Positions 1 through 9,338 are shown, counted from the first letter of the stretch. The stretch is DNA of 64,000 bases from Alloyangia pacifica (GCF_900116195.1 NZ_FOZW01000003.1:417018-481017), one strand, 5' to 3'. The notes: generated by a model not told the origin, from the letters alone. Numbers and translations: made by a program.

Positions 1-300
1 GGCGAGTTCCTTGGCGTTGATGTCCTCGAGCAGCCCCTCGTCGATCATGATCTTCACGAAGTGCTGCGAGGGGGTGACGATGTCATAGCCCGAAGAGCCC
101 GCCTGCAGCTTGGTCAGCGCGTCCTCGTTGGAGTTGAAGCCATCGGTGTTGACGGTGAGGCCGGTCTGCGCCTCGAACTTCTCGATCAGCTCGGGGGCGA
201 TGGAGTCGGACCAGGTGTAGAGGTTGAGCGTGCCCTCTGCGTAGGCGGGCAGCGCCAGCGCGACGGCGGTGGCAGCGCCAAGCATGGTCTTGAGGTTCAT
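1..300 (-). CDS. Polyamine-type ABC transporter periplasmic binding protein (PotD/PotF family), N-terminal part
   Basis: The first 100 codons of a periplasmic solute-binding protein; the rest lies beyond the window edge. Residues 1-22 form a typical signal peptide (MNLKTM, hydrophobic core, ending AYA). The mature start, EGTLNLYTWSDSI, is the classic opening of spermidine/putrescine-binding proteins (N-L-Y-x-W-S/A-D). The ATG is preceded by AGGAGAG at good spacing. It follows the second permease gene by 35 bp, so it is the last visible member of the transporter operon. Family known: binds polyamines or related cationic amines in the periplasm. The exact ligand is inferred only from neighbours, which point to a di- or polyamine. 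Confidence 0.9.
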   Translation of the reverse strand, partial: MNLKTMLGAATAVALALPAYAEGTLNLYTWSDSIAPELIEKFEAQTGLTVNTDGFNSNEDALTKLQAGSSGYDIVTPSQHFVKIMIDEGLLEDINAKELA

Positions 301-335
301 GGGTGTCTCTCCTGTTGGTTTTTCGTTGGGAGGTA

Positions 336-1136
336 TCACGCGCGTCGCATCGACCGGGCCGAGAGGACCAGCGCGAAGGTCGCGATGATGAGCGAGGCGA
401 GGATCAGCAGCGTTGAGATCGCGTTGAGTTCGGGCGTGGTGCCCTGCTTGATCAGGCCGAAGATGTAGACCGGCAGCGTGGTGGTGCCGCCGGTGGCGAG
501 CAGGTTCGAGGTGATGAAATCGTCCATCGAGATGACGAAGGCCAGCATCGCCCCGGCAAAGACGCCGGGCAGGATCAGCGGCAGCGTCACCCGCCGGAAG
601 GCGGTGAAGGGCGATGCGTAGAGGTCTTTGGCGGCCTCCTCGTAGTCGCGGCTCATGCCCTGCATCCGGGCGCGGATCGGCAGGAAGGCAAACGGTGTGC
701 AGAAGGCCGAATGCGCCACGATCAGCCGGGCCATGCCATTGGAAAAGCCCATCTGCGAGAAGAGGATCAGCGAGGCCACGGCGACGACGATCTCAGGCAG
801 CAGCAGCGGCAGGTTGACCACGGTCTCCGACAGGCGGCGGAAGCGCATGGTCTCGTTGCGGCTGAGCACCATGGCGGCCGAGAGCGCGACCAGCGTGGCG
901 ACGCTGGTCGCGACGACGGCGACGGTCAGCGAGACGCGCAGCGCATCCATGAGCGCGCGGTTGGTCAGCGCGGCCGCGTACCACTTCATCGAAAAGCCGG
1001 TCCAGACCGAGACGAGGCGGTTCTCGTTGAACGAGAACCAGATCACCACGGCAATTGGCGCGTAGAGCCAGAGGAAGAACACCCAGGTGACCAGCCCCGC
1101 GCCGGGATAATGGCGGACGTTGTGCGGGTTGCTCAT
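336..1136 (-). CDS. ABC transporter permease, PotC-like
   Basis: A 266-residue inner-membrane permease with about six membrane segments, the usual size for PotC. The cytoplasmic EAA loop is visible as EEAAKDLYASPFTAFRRVTLPL, interrupted here only by notation, which docks onto the ATPase. The chosen ATG overlaps the stop of the upstream permease (ATGA), a typical translationally coupled arrangement; a longer open frame upstream is only the other permease read out of frame. It would pair with the PotB-like permease to form the channel for a cationic amine. Substrate is not readable from the permease itself. Confidence 0.92.
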   Translation of the reverse strand: MSNPHNVRHYPGAGLVTWVFFLWLYAPIAVVIWFSFNENRLVSVWTGFSMKWYAAALTNRALMDALRVSLTVAVVATSVATLVALSAAMVLSRNETMRFRRLSETVVNLPLLLPEIVVAVASLILFSQMGFSNGMARLIVAHSAFCTPFAFLPIRARMQGMSRDYEEAAKDLYASPFTAFRRVTLPLILPGVFAGAMLAFVISMDDFITSNLLATGGTTTLPVYIFGLIKQGTTPELNAISTLLILASLIIATFALVLSARSMRRA

Positions 1137-1996
1137 ACGCGGACCTCCCGGCTCATCGAGCGGCGGGCGTTGATCACCAGCACGATGACCACCATCGCCA
1201 TCAGCACCAGCGCCACCGCCGCCCCGAAGGGCCAGTTGCGCGCGCCGCCGAACTGGGTCTGGATCAGCGTGCCCATCATCATCTGCTTGCCGCCGCCAAG
1301 CAGCATCGGCTCGAGCACCGTGCCGAGCGCCGGCACGAAGACCAGCACCGCCCCGGCGGCGAGGCCGGGCCATGTCAGCGGCAGGATCACGCGGCGCGCC
1401 GTTGTCCAGCGGCTGCCGTAGAGATCGGCGCCCGCCTCGAGCAGCGCCGGGTCGAGTTTCTCGATCGCGGCGAAGACCGGCAGCACCATCAGCGGGATGT
1501 AGCTGTAGACCATGCCGACCAGCATTGCGCCGGGGGTGAAGAGCAATGTGCCCTCGCCGCCGATCCAGTGCCAGAAGCGGCCGACGAAGCCCTCGTTGCC
1601 GAGGATGATCAACCAGGCGTAGACGCGGACGATCATCGACACCCAGAAGGGCAGGGTGACGAGGTAGATCAGCAGGGCTTTGGTCTTCGGCGGGCGGGTG
1701 GCGATGACGTAGGCCACGGGCAGCGCCAGCGCCATACAGATCAGCGTGGTGGCCCCGGCCAGCAGCAGCGTGCGCCCGATGATCGACAGGTACTTCGGAT
1801 CGAAGACGAGGTTGCCGTCCCAATCCTCGCTGAACAGGATCTCCCGGTAGGAGAGCGGATTGAAATCCCAGGCAAAGCCGCCGTAGGAGCCGCGCTCGGC
1901 GACCGAAACGGCAGCGACGATCAGCAGCGGTACCATCAGCGTGCCCAGCATCAGCACCCAGGCGGGCATCAGGCCCCAGACGCGTGCGCTCCTCAT
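1133..1996 (-). CDS. ABC transporter permease, PotB-like
   Basis: A 287-residue inner-membrane permease with six predicted membrane helices and the EAA loop ([19 protein letters not shown]) that contacts the ATPase. Length and layout match PotB of spermidine/putrescine importers. It overlaps the ATPase gene upstream by 4 bp and the second permease downstream by 4 bp, so all three are probably translationally coupled. It acts with the PotC-like partner as the membrane channel. Confidence 0.92.
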   Translation of the reverse strand: MRSARVWGLMPAWVLMLGTLMVPLLIVAAVSVAERGSYGGFAWDFNPLSYREILFSEDWDGNLVFDPKYLSIIGRTLLLAGATTLICMALALPVAYVIATRPPKTKALLIYLVTLPFWVSMIVRVYAWLIILGNEGFVGRFWHWIGGEGTLLFTPGAMLVGMVYSYIPLMVLPVFAAIEKLDPALLEAGADLYGSRWTTARRVILPLTWPGLAAGAVLVFVPALGTVLEPMLLGGGKQMMMGTLIQTQFGGARNWPFGAAVALVLMAMVVIVLVINARRSMSREVRV

Positions 1997-3066
1997 TGGG
2001 CCAGCACCCGCACCGACTCGTCGCGGAAGCCGAGCTGAACTTCCTGCCCGACGGCGTAGCTTTCTGCCTGGCTGACCGCGTTGCGGCGCGAGACGCGCAG
2101 TGAGGCGCCGCCGGTCTCGACGACGAAATGCGTGTAGCCGCCCATGTAGTTGCGCGACCGGATGGTTCCGGTCAGCACGTTGCCCGTGGCCTGCTCCTGC
2201 AGGCCGATCTTCTCGGGGCGCAGCGACAGGGTGGCCGGCCCGGGGCTGGTCAGCCCCTTCTGCGCCGCGTCAAACTCCAGGCCCAGCGGCGTGCGGATGC
2301 GGGCGCGGGCACCGTCGATCGAGATCACCTCGGCGTCGAGGAAGTTGGTCTCGCCGATGAAGTCGGCGACGAAGCGGTTCTCTGGCTCCTCGTAGATCTC
2401 GGCGGGGGTGCCGATCTGTTGCACCCGGCCCTGGCCCAGCACGCAGATGCGGTCGGACATGTCGAGCGCCTCCTCCTGGTCGTGGGTCACGAAGATGAAG
2501 GTGATGCCGGTCTTGCGCTGAAGCTCGCGCAACTCATCCCGCATGGCTTGGCGCAGCTTCAGGTCGAGCGCCGAAAGCGGTTCGTCGAGCAGCAGCACCT
2601 TGGGCTCGGGGGCGAGCGCGCGGGCCAGCGCGATCCGCTGGCGCTGGCCGCCCGAGAGCTGGTCGGGACGTCGGCTGGCGAAGGGGGTCATATGCACCAG
2701 CTCGAGCATCTCGGCGACGCGGGCCTCGCGGCGCGGCTTGTCCCATCCGAGGTTCTCCAACCCGAAGGCGATGTTCTGCGCCAGCGTCATGTGCGGAAAC
2801 AGCGCGTAACTCTGGAACACGGTGTTCACCCGCCGCTTGTGCGCGGGCAGCTGGTCGATCTCCTGCCCGAAGAGCACGATGCCGCCCTCGCTCGGGGTCT
2901 CGAAGCCGGCGATCATCCGCAGCAGCGTGGTCTTGCCGCAGCCCGAGGGGCCGAGCAGGGTGAAGAACTCGTTCTCGTGGATGGTGAAATCGACGTGGTC
3001 GAGCGCCTGATAGTCGCCGAAGCGCTTCGAGACGTTGAAGACTTCTACGGCCTTTCCGCGTGTCAT
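1993..3066 (-). CDS. ABC transporter ATP-binding protein, PotA-like
   Basis: A 357-residue ATPase. The Walker A motif GPSGCGKT is at about residues 39-46, followed by the Q-loop region, the signature LSGGQRQR, Walker B with [11 protein letters not shown], and the switch His in FVTHDQEEA. The C-terminal ~110 residues form the TOBE domain found in PotA/MalK-type ATPases. The start MTRGKAVEV fits the family; the open frame continues upstream but that extension is low-complexity and overlaps an intergenic hairpin. It energises uptake through the two downstream permeases. Confidence 0.93.
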   Translation of the reverse strand: MTRGKAVEVFNVSKRFGDYQALDHVDFTIHENEFFTLLGPSGCGKTTLLRMIAGFETPSEGGIVLFGQEIDQLPAHKRRVNTVFQSYALFPHMTLAQNIAFGLENLGWDKPRREARVAEMLELVHMTPFASRRPDQLSGGQRQRIALARALAPEPKVLLLDEPLSALDLKLRQAMRDELRELQRKTGITFIFVTHDQEEALDMSDRICVLGQGRVQQIGTPAEIYEEPENRFVADFIGETNFLDAEVISIDGARARIRTPLGLEFDAAQKGLTSPGPATLSLRPEKIGLQEQATGNVLTGTIRSRNYMGGYTHFVVETGGASLRVSRRNAVSQAESYAVGQEVQLGFRDESVRVLAQ

Positions 3067-3089
3067 GGTGAGTTCCCTGTGTCTGGGGC

Positions 3090-3117
3090 CCGGCGCCGGC
3101 CTCCCCTCCGGCGCCGG
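3090..3117 (-). other. Intercistronic GC-rich stem-loop
   Basis: Two copies of the self-complementary 10-mer CCGGCGCCGG are separated by 8 bases. They lie in the 58-bp gap between the amine dehydrogenase stop and the ATPase start. There is no T tract after it, so it is not a convincing intrinsic terminator. It may partly attenuate transcription or stabilise mRNA, giving different levels of enzyme and transporter; this is inference. Confidence 0.5.
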
Positions 3118-3124
3118 ACGGGGG

Positions 3125-5188
3125 TTAGGCGAGCTGTGTGACCTCGCGGCGGAACGGAAGCGCGTCGCCGATGTCGGGCATGTCGAGCTCGCGGGCGTAG
3201 CGGTGGCCGGCGTAGGTGGCCCAGGCGATCGGGCCGGGGGCGGCGGCATCGCCGATCAGCTTGACCGACTTGATGCCGGCGTCGGCCCAATCGGCCTCGC
3301 GCGCCTTCAGCTCGTGGTAGAGCGCATCATCCGAGATGCGGGAGGCGACCATCACCACGGCCTCGCAGCCGATGGCCGAGGTCTGGCCGGTGTAGGTGCA
3401 TTCGGTCACCACCTCGCCTGCCTTCAGTTCGGCGATGCCGGTGTTGAGCACGATCTTTATGCCCGCCTCGACGAGACGGCGGTGGATCGCCGCCTGTTCG
3501 AGCGTGTTCAGCGTCCAGTCCGAGACGTAGGCCGAGGGGGTGACGAAGGTCACTGTGCAACCGGCCTTGGCCAGCAGCTCGGCAATGACGCCGCCCATGT
3601 AGTAGTGGTCGTCGTCGAAAAGCACGACCTCGCCATTGGGCAGCCTGCCGGCCATGATGTCGTCTGGCGTGAACACGGGCATGGCCGGATCGGCGGGCAT
3701 CGGCACCACGTGCTGGCGCGACACGCCATCGGCACGCCAATGCGCGCCGGTGGCGATGCAGACGTTCTCGAAGCCGAACTCGAGGATGTCCTGCGCTGTG
3801 AGGCGGCTGTCGAAATAGGTTTCGGCATTCGGGCGCTGCGACAGCTGGTAGGTGCGGTAGTCGGCCACGCGGCCCCAGGCGGAAAGCCCCGGCAGCAGCC
3901 GCTCGCGGGCGACGCGGCCGCCCAGCTCGGTGCCCGCCTCGGCCAGCGCCACATCATAGCCGCGCAGGCTGAGCGCGCGCGCCGCTTCCAGACCGGCGGG
4001 GCCGCCGCCGACGATGAGCACGTTGGAGCTGTCGCCCTTGGTGTTCATCTTCTCGGGGTGCCAGCCCTTGCGCCACTCTTCCATGAAGGTCGGGTTCTGC
4101 GTGCAGCGGCTGATCGACATGGTCATGTCGCCGGTGATGCAGATGTTGCAGCCAATGCACTCGCGGATGTCCTCGATGCGGCCTTCCTCGATCTTCTTTG
4201 GCAGGAAGGGGTCGGCGATCGACGGGCGGGCGCAGCCGATGAAGTCGAGCACGCCCTGCTTCACCAGTCGCGCCATGACGTCGGGCGAGGTGAAGCGGCC
4301 GACACCGACCACCGGCTTCGAGGTCAGCTCGCGGATGCCGTTGACCAGCACCTCCTGCGCCGCCTCTTCCTTGAAGCGCGACGGACCCGAGCAATCCTCC
4401 CACGTGCCCTGCGCCAGATCCCAAAGGTCGGGCAGGTCTGCGTTCATCTCGATGAACTCGCGCACCTCGGCGTTGGAGAAACCGAGCTGGCCGATGGTCT
4501 CGTCGAGGCTGACGCGCAGGGTGATGCCCATGGTGTCGCCGACGGCGTCGCGCATGTCGGCGATCACCTCGTTGACGAAGCGGGCGCGGTTCTCCAGCGA
4601 GCCGCCGTATTCGTCGGTGCGCTGGTTGGTGGCGCGCGACAGGAAGTGCTGGAAGATGCCGAAGCCATGCGCGCCATAGAGGCAGATCAGGTCGAAGCCG
4701 GCGATCTTCGAGCGCTTGGCGGCATTGACGAACCAGCGGCGGAGATCGCGTATGTCGGTCTTGTCCATCGCGCGGGCCTGCACCGGGTCGTTGGTGAAGG
4801 TGCGGATCGGCAGCGCCGAGGGGGCGAGCGGCACCTCCTTGGTGTAGAGGTTCGGGCCGTTGATCCCCGAGTAGGCCAGCTGGATGCCCGCCAGAGCGCC
4901 CTGGGATTTCATCGCGTCGGACATGCGGCGCAGCGCCGGGATGTCGGCGTCGTCCCAGAGGCGCTGCTCGATGAAGGGGGTGATTTCCGAGGTGTGGTGC
5001 ATCTCGGTCTGCTCGGTGAAGATCACGCCCCAGCCGCCCTCGGCCTTGATGCCGCGCATCTCGGCAACCGCCGACGGATCGCGATAGCCGCCGCCGTTGC
5101 AATGCGGCACCTGGTAGAAGCGGTTCTTCGCGGTCAGCGGGCCGATCTTGGCGGGTTCGAAAAGGATGTCGTAGCTGGGATTGCGCAC
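3125..5188 (-). CDS. Flavin/Fe-S amine dehydrogenase, trimethylamine/histamine dehydrogenase family
   Basis: A 687-residue enzyme with the three-part TMADH architecture. It has an Old-Yellow-Enzyme TIM barrel (about 1-340), a [4Fe-4S] motif at C344, C347, C350 and C362 (CX2CX2CX11C), then two nucleotide-binding Rossmann domains starting at LIVGGGPAG (about 391). Cys30 in RFYQVPHC matches the Cys30 that holds FMN covalently in TMADH. From memory of the family, the TMADH aromatic bowl is Tyr60, Trp264 and Trp355. Here the aligned residues appear to be Gln60, Trp263 and Asp354, the pattern reported for histamine dehydrogenase, which also uses diamines. It therefore probably deaminates a di-cationic amine, releasing ammonia and an aldehyde. 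It sits just upstream of a polyamine-type importer in the same direction. A methylated amine substrate remains possible. Confidence 0.85.
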   Translation of the reverse strand: MRNPSYDILFEPAKIGPLTAKNRFYQVPHCNGGGYRDPSAVAEMRGIKAEGGWGVIFTEQTEMHHTSEITPFIEQRLWDDADIPALRRMSDAMKSQGALAGIQLAYSGINGPNLYTKEVPLAPSALPIRTFTNDPVQARAMDKTDIRDLRRWFVNAAKRSKIAGFDLICLYGAHGFGIFQHFLSRATNQRTDEYGGSLENRARFVNEVIADMRDAVGDTMGITLRVSLDETIGQLGFSNAEVREFIEMNADLPDLWDLAQGTWEDCSGPSRFKEEAAQEVLVNGIRELTSKPVVGVGRFTSPDVMARLVKQGVLDFIGCARPSIADPFLPKKIEEGRIEDIRECIGCNICITGDMTMSISRCTQNPTFMEEWRKGWHPEKMNTKGDSSNVLIVGGGPAGLEAARALSLRGYDVALAEAGTELGGRVARERLLPGLSAWGRVADYRTYQLSQRPNAETYFDSRLTAQDILEFGFENVCIATGAHWRADGVSRQHVVPMPADPAMPVFTPDDIMAGRLPNGEVVLFDDDHYYMGGVIAELLAKAGCTVTFVTPSAYVSDWTLNTLEQAAIHRRLVEAGIKIVLNTGIAELKAGEVVTECTYTGQTSAIGCEAVVMVASRISDDALYHELKAREADWADAGIKSVKLIGDAAAPGPIAWATYAGHRYARELDMPDIGDALPFRREVTQLA

Positions 5189-5279
5189 CGTCTTCTCCTT
5201 GGCGGCTCGTGGTTGCCGGGCTGGAGTGTTGATCGTTTGGTGCGGGCTTCGAGTAAATTATACCTTCCGGAAGCTTGAA

Positions 5280-5294
5280 TTAGGCTCAGACTAA
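5280..5294. promoter_or_regulatory. Putative LysR-type operator (TTAG-N7-CTAA)
   Basis: TTAGGCTCAGACTAA is a T-N11-A inverted repeat with TTAG/CTAA arms. It lies in the intergenic region upstream of the amine dehydrogenase-transporter operon and next to the lysR gene. A near copy (12 of the first 14 bases identical, opposite orientation) occurs at 9324-9338 in the other promoter region of this block. Binding by the local LysR protein is inferred. Confidence 0.5.
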
Positions 5295-5359
5295 TAGCTG
5301 ATTAAAGCGGCTTTATGCCAAGGAAATATGCGTTTCCGAAACCTGGGTGAAATGCCGTT

Positions 5360-6301
5360 TCATGCACCCTTGGGCCGGACCTGCAGACCGGGAGCACGGA
5401 CATCGGTGATCTCGGCCTGTGCATGCTCGATGAAGGCGCGCACCGTGCGCGAGCCCCGCGCGCCTTCGCTCATCAGCAGCCCGAGGTTGAGGCTGCGGAC
5501 CGGGCCGGTCATCGGGATGAAGCGCAGGCGGCGGCCATCGGGTGCAAGCTCGGTCGCCGGGTGGGTATTGCCCATGCCGTAGCCGAAGCCATTGGCCACC
5601 AGAGAGCGCATCACCGCGATGTCGCGGGTGCGTTCGGCGATCATTGGGGTGATGCCGAGTTTGGTGAAGAACGACAGGAAATAGTCGCCGCTCATCGGCA
5701 GGTCGAGCAGCACCATCGGGTAGTCGGCCAGCTCGGCGGGGGTGACGCTGTCGAGATGTGCCAGCTCGTGTGCCTCGTGCACGAGGGCGAAGGGCGGCAA
5801 TTCGATCAGCGGGATGAACTCGAGGTCGGCGGGCACGTTCAGATCGTAGGTCAGTGCCACGTCGATACGCGCCGAGCGCAGCGCGTCGAAGAGCTCCTGC
5901 TGGTCGCGCTCGAACTGGCGGAACTCGACCTCGGGCCAGGCGTCGACGAAGCTGCGGCGCAGTTGCGGCAGGACGATCTGGGCGAAGGTCAGCAGGCAGC
6001 CGACGTTGAGCGGCCCGCGCACCTGCCCGGAAATGTCGTTCGCCAGGTCGCCGAGGGATGCTGCCTTGTCGAGCAGTTCCTTCGCCACGGTCATGAAGCG
6101 TGCGCCACCCTGGGTCAGCGACAGGCCGTGGGCGTGGCGGCGGATGAAGAGCTGCAGGCCGAACTCGGCCTCCAGTTGCGAAATCGCCGCTGAGATCGAT
6201 GGCGAAGACACGTTCACCTTCTCGGCGGCGAGCGCGATCGAGCCGCACTCGCCCACGGCGACGAAATATTCCATCTGGCGCAGGGTAAAGCGTAAGGGCA
6301 T
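5360..6301 (-). CDS. LysR-family transcriptional regulator
   Basis: A 313-residue regulator with the standard LysR layout. The N-terminal winged helix-turn-helix (about residues 1-65, LRQMEYFVAVGECGSIALAA and onward) is followed by the periplasmic-binding-like effector domain (about 90-300). The ATG has GGAG in front. It lies between the aldehyde dehydrogenase and amine dehydrogenase genes in the same direction, so it is the obvious candidate regulator for the amine block. The effector could be the imported amine or its aldehyde; neither is shown by the sequence. Confidence 0.92.
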   Translation of the reverse strand: MPLRFTLRQMEYFVAVGECGSIALAAEKVNVSSPSISAAISQLEAEFGLQLFIRRHAHGLSLTQGGARFMTVAKELLDKAASLGDLANDISGQVRGPLNVGCLLTFAQIVLPQLRRSFVDAWPEVEFRQFERDQQELFDALRSARIDVALTYDLNVPADLEFIPLIELPPFALVHEAHELAHLDSVTPAELADYPMVLLDLPMSGDYFLSFFTKLGITPMIAERTRDIAVMRSLVANGFGYGMGNTHPATELAPDGRRLRFIPMTGPVRSLNLGLLMSEGARGSRTVRAFIEHAQAEITDVRAPGLQVRPKGA

Positions 6302-6311
6302 GGCTTTCTCC

Positions 6312-6352
6312 GGGATGGGGTGCGTAAGGTTCTCCCTAATGCACCCCGTCCC
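6312..6352 (-). other. Stem-loop between aldehyde dehydrogenase and lysR
   Basis: A 12-bp stem (GGGATGGGGTGC with GCACCCCGTCCC, one G-T pair) with a 17-base loop lies in the 66-bp gap. Read on the minus strand it ends directly at the GGAG ribosome-binding site of lysR. It has no T tract. It could separate the aldehyde dehydrogenase transcript from lysR or modulate lysR translation; function is inferred. Confidence 0.45.
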
Positions 6353-6367
6353 GTTGCGCCAGCACCC

Positions 6368-7849
6368 TCAGTAGCTGATCCAGACGGTCTTCAGCGCGGA
6401 ATACTTGTCGAAGGAGTGGATCGACAGGTCGCGGCCAAAGCCCGACTGCTTCATCCCGCCGAAGGGGGTCATGGCCGAGAGTGCATCGACGGTATTGACC
6501 GAGACCGTGCCCGCCACCAGCGCGTCCGACACCGCCATGGCGCGGCTGAGATCGCGGGTCCAGACCGAGGCGGCGAGGCCGTAGACGCTGTCATTGGCGA
6601 TGGCGATGGCTTCGGCGTCGTCCTTGAAGGTCTGGATCGCCAGCACCGGGCCGAAGATTTCCTCACGGGCGATACGCGCGTCGCGCGGAACATCGGCAAA
6701 GACCGTCGGCTGGATGAAGGCGTCCGAGCCGCCCAGCGTCAGCCGCTCGCCGCCCGCGATCAGGCGGCTGTCCTGCTTGCCCGAGGCGAGGAACCCGGCG
6801 ACGCGCTCGGCGTGGCGGGCATCGACCATGGCGCCCATCTTGGTCTCGGGGTCGAGCGGGTTGCCCGGCACGATGGCCTCGGCGCGGGTCTTCATGCGCG
6901 CGATCATCTCCTCGGCGATGCTCTCATGCACCAGCATCCGCGAGTTGGCCGAGCAGACCTCGCCCTGATTGAAGAAGATGCCGAAGGCGGCCTTGTCGGC
7001 GGCGGCCTCGAGATCGGCATCGGCGAAGATCAGGTTCGGGCTCTTGCCGCCGGTCTCCAGCCAGACCTGCTTCATGTTGCTCTCGCCGGCATAGCGCTGG
7101 AACATCTTGCCGACCTCGGTGGAGCCGGTGAAAACGAGGCAGTCGACGTCCGGGTGACGGCCGAGCGCTTGGCCCGCGTCCTCGCCGAAGCCCGGCACCA
7201 CGTTGAGCACGCCATCGGGCAGCCCCGCCTCGGCGGCAAGCTCGGCGAGGCGCAGCGCCGAGAGCGGCGATTGCTCGGCGGGTTTCAGCACCACCGAGTT
7301 GCCCGCCGCGAGCGCCGGGGCGAGCTTCCATGTCGCCATGTCGAGCGGGAAATTCCACGGCACCACCGCGCCGACGACGCCGAGCGGCACGCGGCGGATC
7401 AGCGCCAGATCGCGCCCGCCGGTCGGGGCGACCTCGTCATAGAGCTTGTCGATCGCCTCGGCGTGCCACTGGAAGAAATGCGCCGAGCCGGGGGCATCGA
7501 CGTTGACCGTCTCCCAGATCGGTTTGCCCATGTCGAGCGTGTCCAGAAGCGCGAATTCCTCGAGGTTCTCGCGCAGCAGGGTGGCGAGGCGCAGCAGCAC
7601 TTCCTTGCGCTCGCCCGGCGTCTTGCCGGCCCAGCGGCGGTCGTCAAAGGCGCGCCGGGCGGCGGCCACGGCGCGGTCGATATCCTCGGCGCCGCCACGT
7701 GCGACATCGGTCAGAACCTCGGCTGTGGCGGGGTTGACGGTCTCGAAGCGCGCACCGGAGGCGGCGGGCACGTAGCGCCCGTCGATCCAAGCCTCTGTGC
7801 GGAAGTTCAGCGCGGCGGCGCGGGAGGTGTAGTGAGAGAGGGTCTGCAT
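6368..7849 (-). CDS. NAD(P)-dependent aldehyde dehydrogenase (PuuC-like)
   Basis: A 493-residue aldehyde dehydrogenase of normal family length. It has the PWNFPL motif, the catalytic glutamate region ETGGKSPNL, the nucleophilic cysteine in FNQGEVCSANSR, the EEIFGPV motif, and the C-terminal PFGGMKQSGFGRD. The sequence resembles gamma-glutamyl-aminobutyraldehyde and related amino-aldehyde dehydrogenases. I chose the ATG at MQTLSHYTS; the open frame upstream is unlikely to be translated. In this block it would oxidise the aldehyde made by the amine dehydrogenase or the PuuB-like oxidase to a carboxylic acid. Confidence 0.92.
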   Translation of the reverse strand: MQTLSHYTSRAAALNFRTEAWIDGRYVPAASGARFETVNPATAEVLTDVARGGAEDIDRAVAAARRAFDDRRWAGKTPGERKEVLLRLATLLRENLEEFALLDTLDMGKPIWETVNVDAPGSAHFFQWHAEAIDKLYDEVAPTGGRDLALIRRVPLGVVGAVVPWNFPLDMATWKLAPALAAGNSVVLKPAEQSPLSALRLAELAAEAGLPDGVLNVVPGFGEDAGQALGRHPDVDCLVFTGSTEVGKMFQRYAGESNMKQVWLETGGKSPNLIFADADLEAAADKAAFGIFFNQGEVCSANSRMLVHESIAEEMIARMKTRAEAIVPGNPLDPETKMGAMVDARHAERVAGFLASGKQDSRLIAGGERLTLGGSDAFIQPTVFADVPRDARIAREEIFGPVLAIQTFKDDAEAIAIANDSVYGLAASVWTRDLSRAMAVSDALVAGTVSVNTVDALSAMTPFGGMKQSGFGRDLSIHSFDKYSALKTVWISY

Positions 7850-7910
7850 CTTGGGTCTCCAGGGGGCGGTCTTTCGGCCCTGTCGGGCGGCATTGGGCGG
7901 ACGGCAGTTC

Positions 7911-7936
7911 GCCCGGAAGGCAGGGGCCTTCCGGGC
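7911..7936 (-). other. Strong stem-loop between monooxygenase and aldehyde dehydrogenase genes
   Basis: A perfect 11-bp stem (GCCCGGAAGGC with GCCTTCCGGGC) closes on a 4-base loop in the 111-bp gap. No T tract follows on the minus strand. Probably an mRNA processing or partial termination structure; not a standard terminator. Confidence 0.5.
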
Positions 7937-7960
7937 GCGGGTCATGTCGGGGGTCGGGGC

Positions 7961-9229
7961 TCAGGCCATCTCGGGCGCAGGCTGTGCCGCCGGCGCATAG
8001 GCGAGGTAGCCGCGCTGCTTGGCGATATGGTCGGCGACGTATTTCGCGTCGTGCCAGACGCCCCAGATAAAGGACGATCCACGCCGGGTCTGCCAGGGCA
8101 GGCCGAGGAAGTAGACGCCCGGGGCCGAGGAGACGCCGCGCTGGTGGCGGGGCTTGCCCGCCGCGTCCAGCGCGTCCACCTGCAGCCAGCCGTAGTCGCT
8201 GGTGAAGCCCGTGGCCCAGAGGATCGTGGTGATGCCCGCGTCCGCCAGATCGAGCGTGCGGATCGGGTCGGTCATGCAGGCCGGATCCGCGCCGATGTCG
8301 CGGGCCGCCGGTTCCTCGGGCAGGTCGAGCCCGTTGGCCGCGACATAGGCATCGGCCTCGTCGAGCAGCGAGATGTAGTTGGCATCACCGGCGGCGACAT
8401 TCGCCGCCAGATCGGGGGCAAAGCGCATGGTGCCGTTCTCGTGGGCCTCGGTCCGGCCAAGGAGCGTCATGCCGCGCGCGGCGAGCTTGCGGAAATCCAC
8501 CGTGTGGCCGCCATGGGCGCCGCTGACGGCGATGGTGGTGTGCTCGGAGGAAGGGTTGGCCTCGGCGTCCCATTTGTTCAGCACGCCCAGCCACCAGACG
8601 AAATCACGGCCCCGGTAAGCGCGCGGAGGGCGATCGTGCGGGCCGACCGAAAGGTAGACCTTGCGCCCGGCGGCGAGCAACTCGTCGGCGATCTGCACGC
8701 CGGAGGAGCCCGCGCCGACCACCAGCACCGCGCCCTCGGGCAGCTGGCCGGGATTTCGATACTGGCTGGAATGCATCTGCGTCAGCCCGGTGGTCTCCGG
8801 CACCAGCGGCGGTATCGACGGGGTTTGGAAGGCACCGGTGGCCGAGATCACATTGCCCGCCTCGATTGTCCCCGCGCTGGTCTCGACGCGGAAGCCGGGG
8901 CGACCGGAAAGCCGGGTCACGCGGGTTACCTCGACGCCGCAGCGCACCGGGGCGTCGATCTTCTTCGCGTAGGCCTCGAAATAGTCGGCGACCTGTTCCT
9001 TGGGCACGAAGGCATCGGGATCGCCAGAGAATTCCAGTCCCGGGAAGCGATCGTGCCAGGCGGGGCCGTTGGCGACCAGCGAGTCCCAGCGTTCCGAGCG
9101 CCAGCGCTCGGCGATGCGGCTGCGCTCCAGCACGACATGAGGGATGCCGTGGGCCCCCAGGTGCTCGCTGGCGGCGATACCGGCCTGTCCGGCTCCGATC
9201 ACCAGGACTTCGGTCGTTTCAACGGGCAT
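7961..9229 (-). CDS. FAD/NAD(P)-dependent flavoprotein monooxygenase (CzcO/TrkA-like, COG2072)
   Basis: A 422-residue flavoprotein. The FAD-binding motif GAGQAG lies near the N-terminus and a second dinucleotide motif GAGSSG near residue 170. The FMO-like C-terminal ATGF motif appears in ILWATGFTSDYGWLQ. Start set at MPVETTEVLVIGAG because AAGGA precedes it. An ATG 11 codons upstream is possible. It is first in the minus-strand series of the amine block, so it may hydroxylate or otherwise oxidise an intermediate. Specific substrate cannot be told; it lacks the length of trimethylamine monooxygenase. Confidence 0.88.
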   Translation of the reverse strand: MPVETTEVLVIGAGQAGIAASEHLGAHGIPHVVLERSRIAERWRSERWDSLVANGPAWHDRFPGLEFSGDPDAFVPKEQVADYFEAYAKKIDAPVRCGVEVTRVTRLSGRPGFRVETSAGTIEAGNVISATGAFQTPSIPPLVPETTGLTQMHSSQYRNPGQLPEGAVLVVGAGSSGVQIADELLAAGRKVYLSVGPHDRPPRAYRGRDFVWWLGVLNKWDAEANPSSEHTTIAVSGAHGGHTVDFRKLAARGMTLLGRTEAHENGTMRFAPDLAANVAAGDANYISLLDEADAYVAANGLDLPEEPAARDIGADPACMTDPIRTLDLADAGITTILWATGFTSDYGWLQVDALDAAGKPRHQRGVSSAPGVYFLGLPWQTRRGSSFIWGVWHDAKYVADHIAKQRGYLAYAPAAQPAPEMA

Positions 9230-9323
9230 GGGAGCATCCTTTCCAACGGTGCGCTGCGTCAATTCCGTGGCGAAGGTGACCCGGCATTGGATGAGATAAA
9301 AGAATATCCTCCGTCATCATGGC

Positions 9324-9338
9324 GTAGTTTTAGCCTAA
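9324..9338. promoter_or_regulatory. Second putative LysR-type operator
   Basis: Read on the minus strand this is TTAGGCTAAAACTAC, matching the site at 5280-5294 in 12 of the first 14 positions and keeping the TTAG-N7-CTA shape. It is in the 277-bp divergent region between the flavin monooxygenase (minus) and the PuuB-like oxidase (plus), so it could control both. Regulator identity is inferred. Confidence 0.45.

Noticed and set aside
3035..5278. A 747-codon open frame on the plus strand
   Set aside because: Antisense shadow of the amine dehydrogenase gene; same composition artefact.
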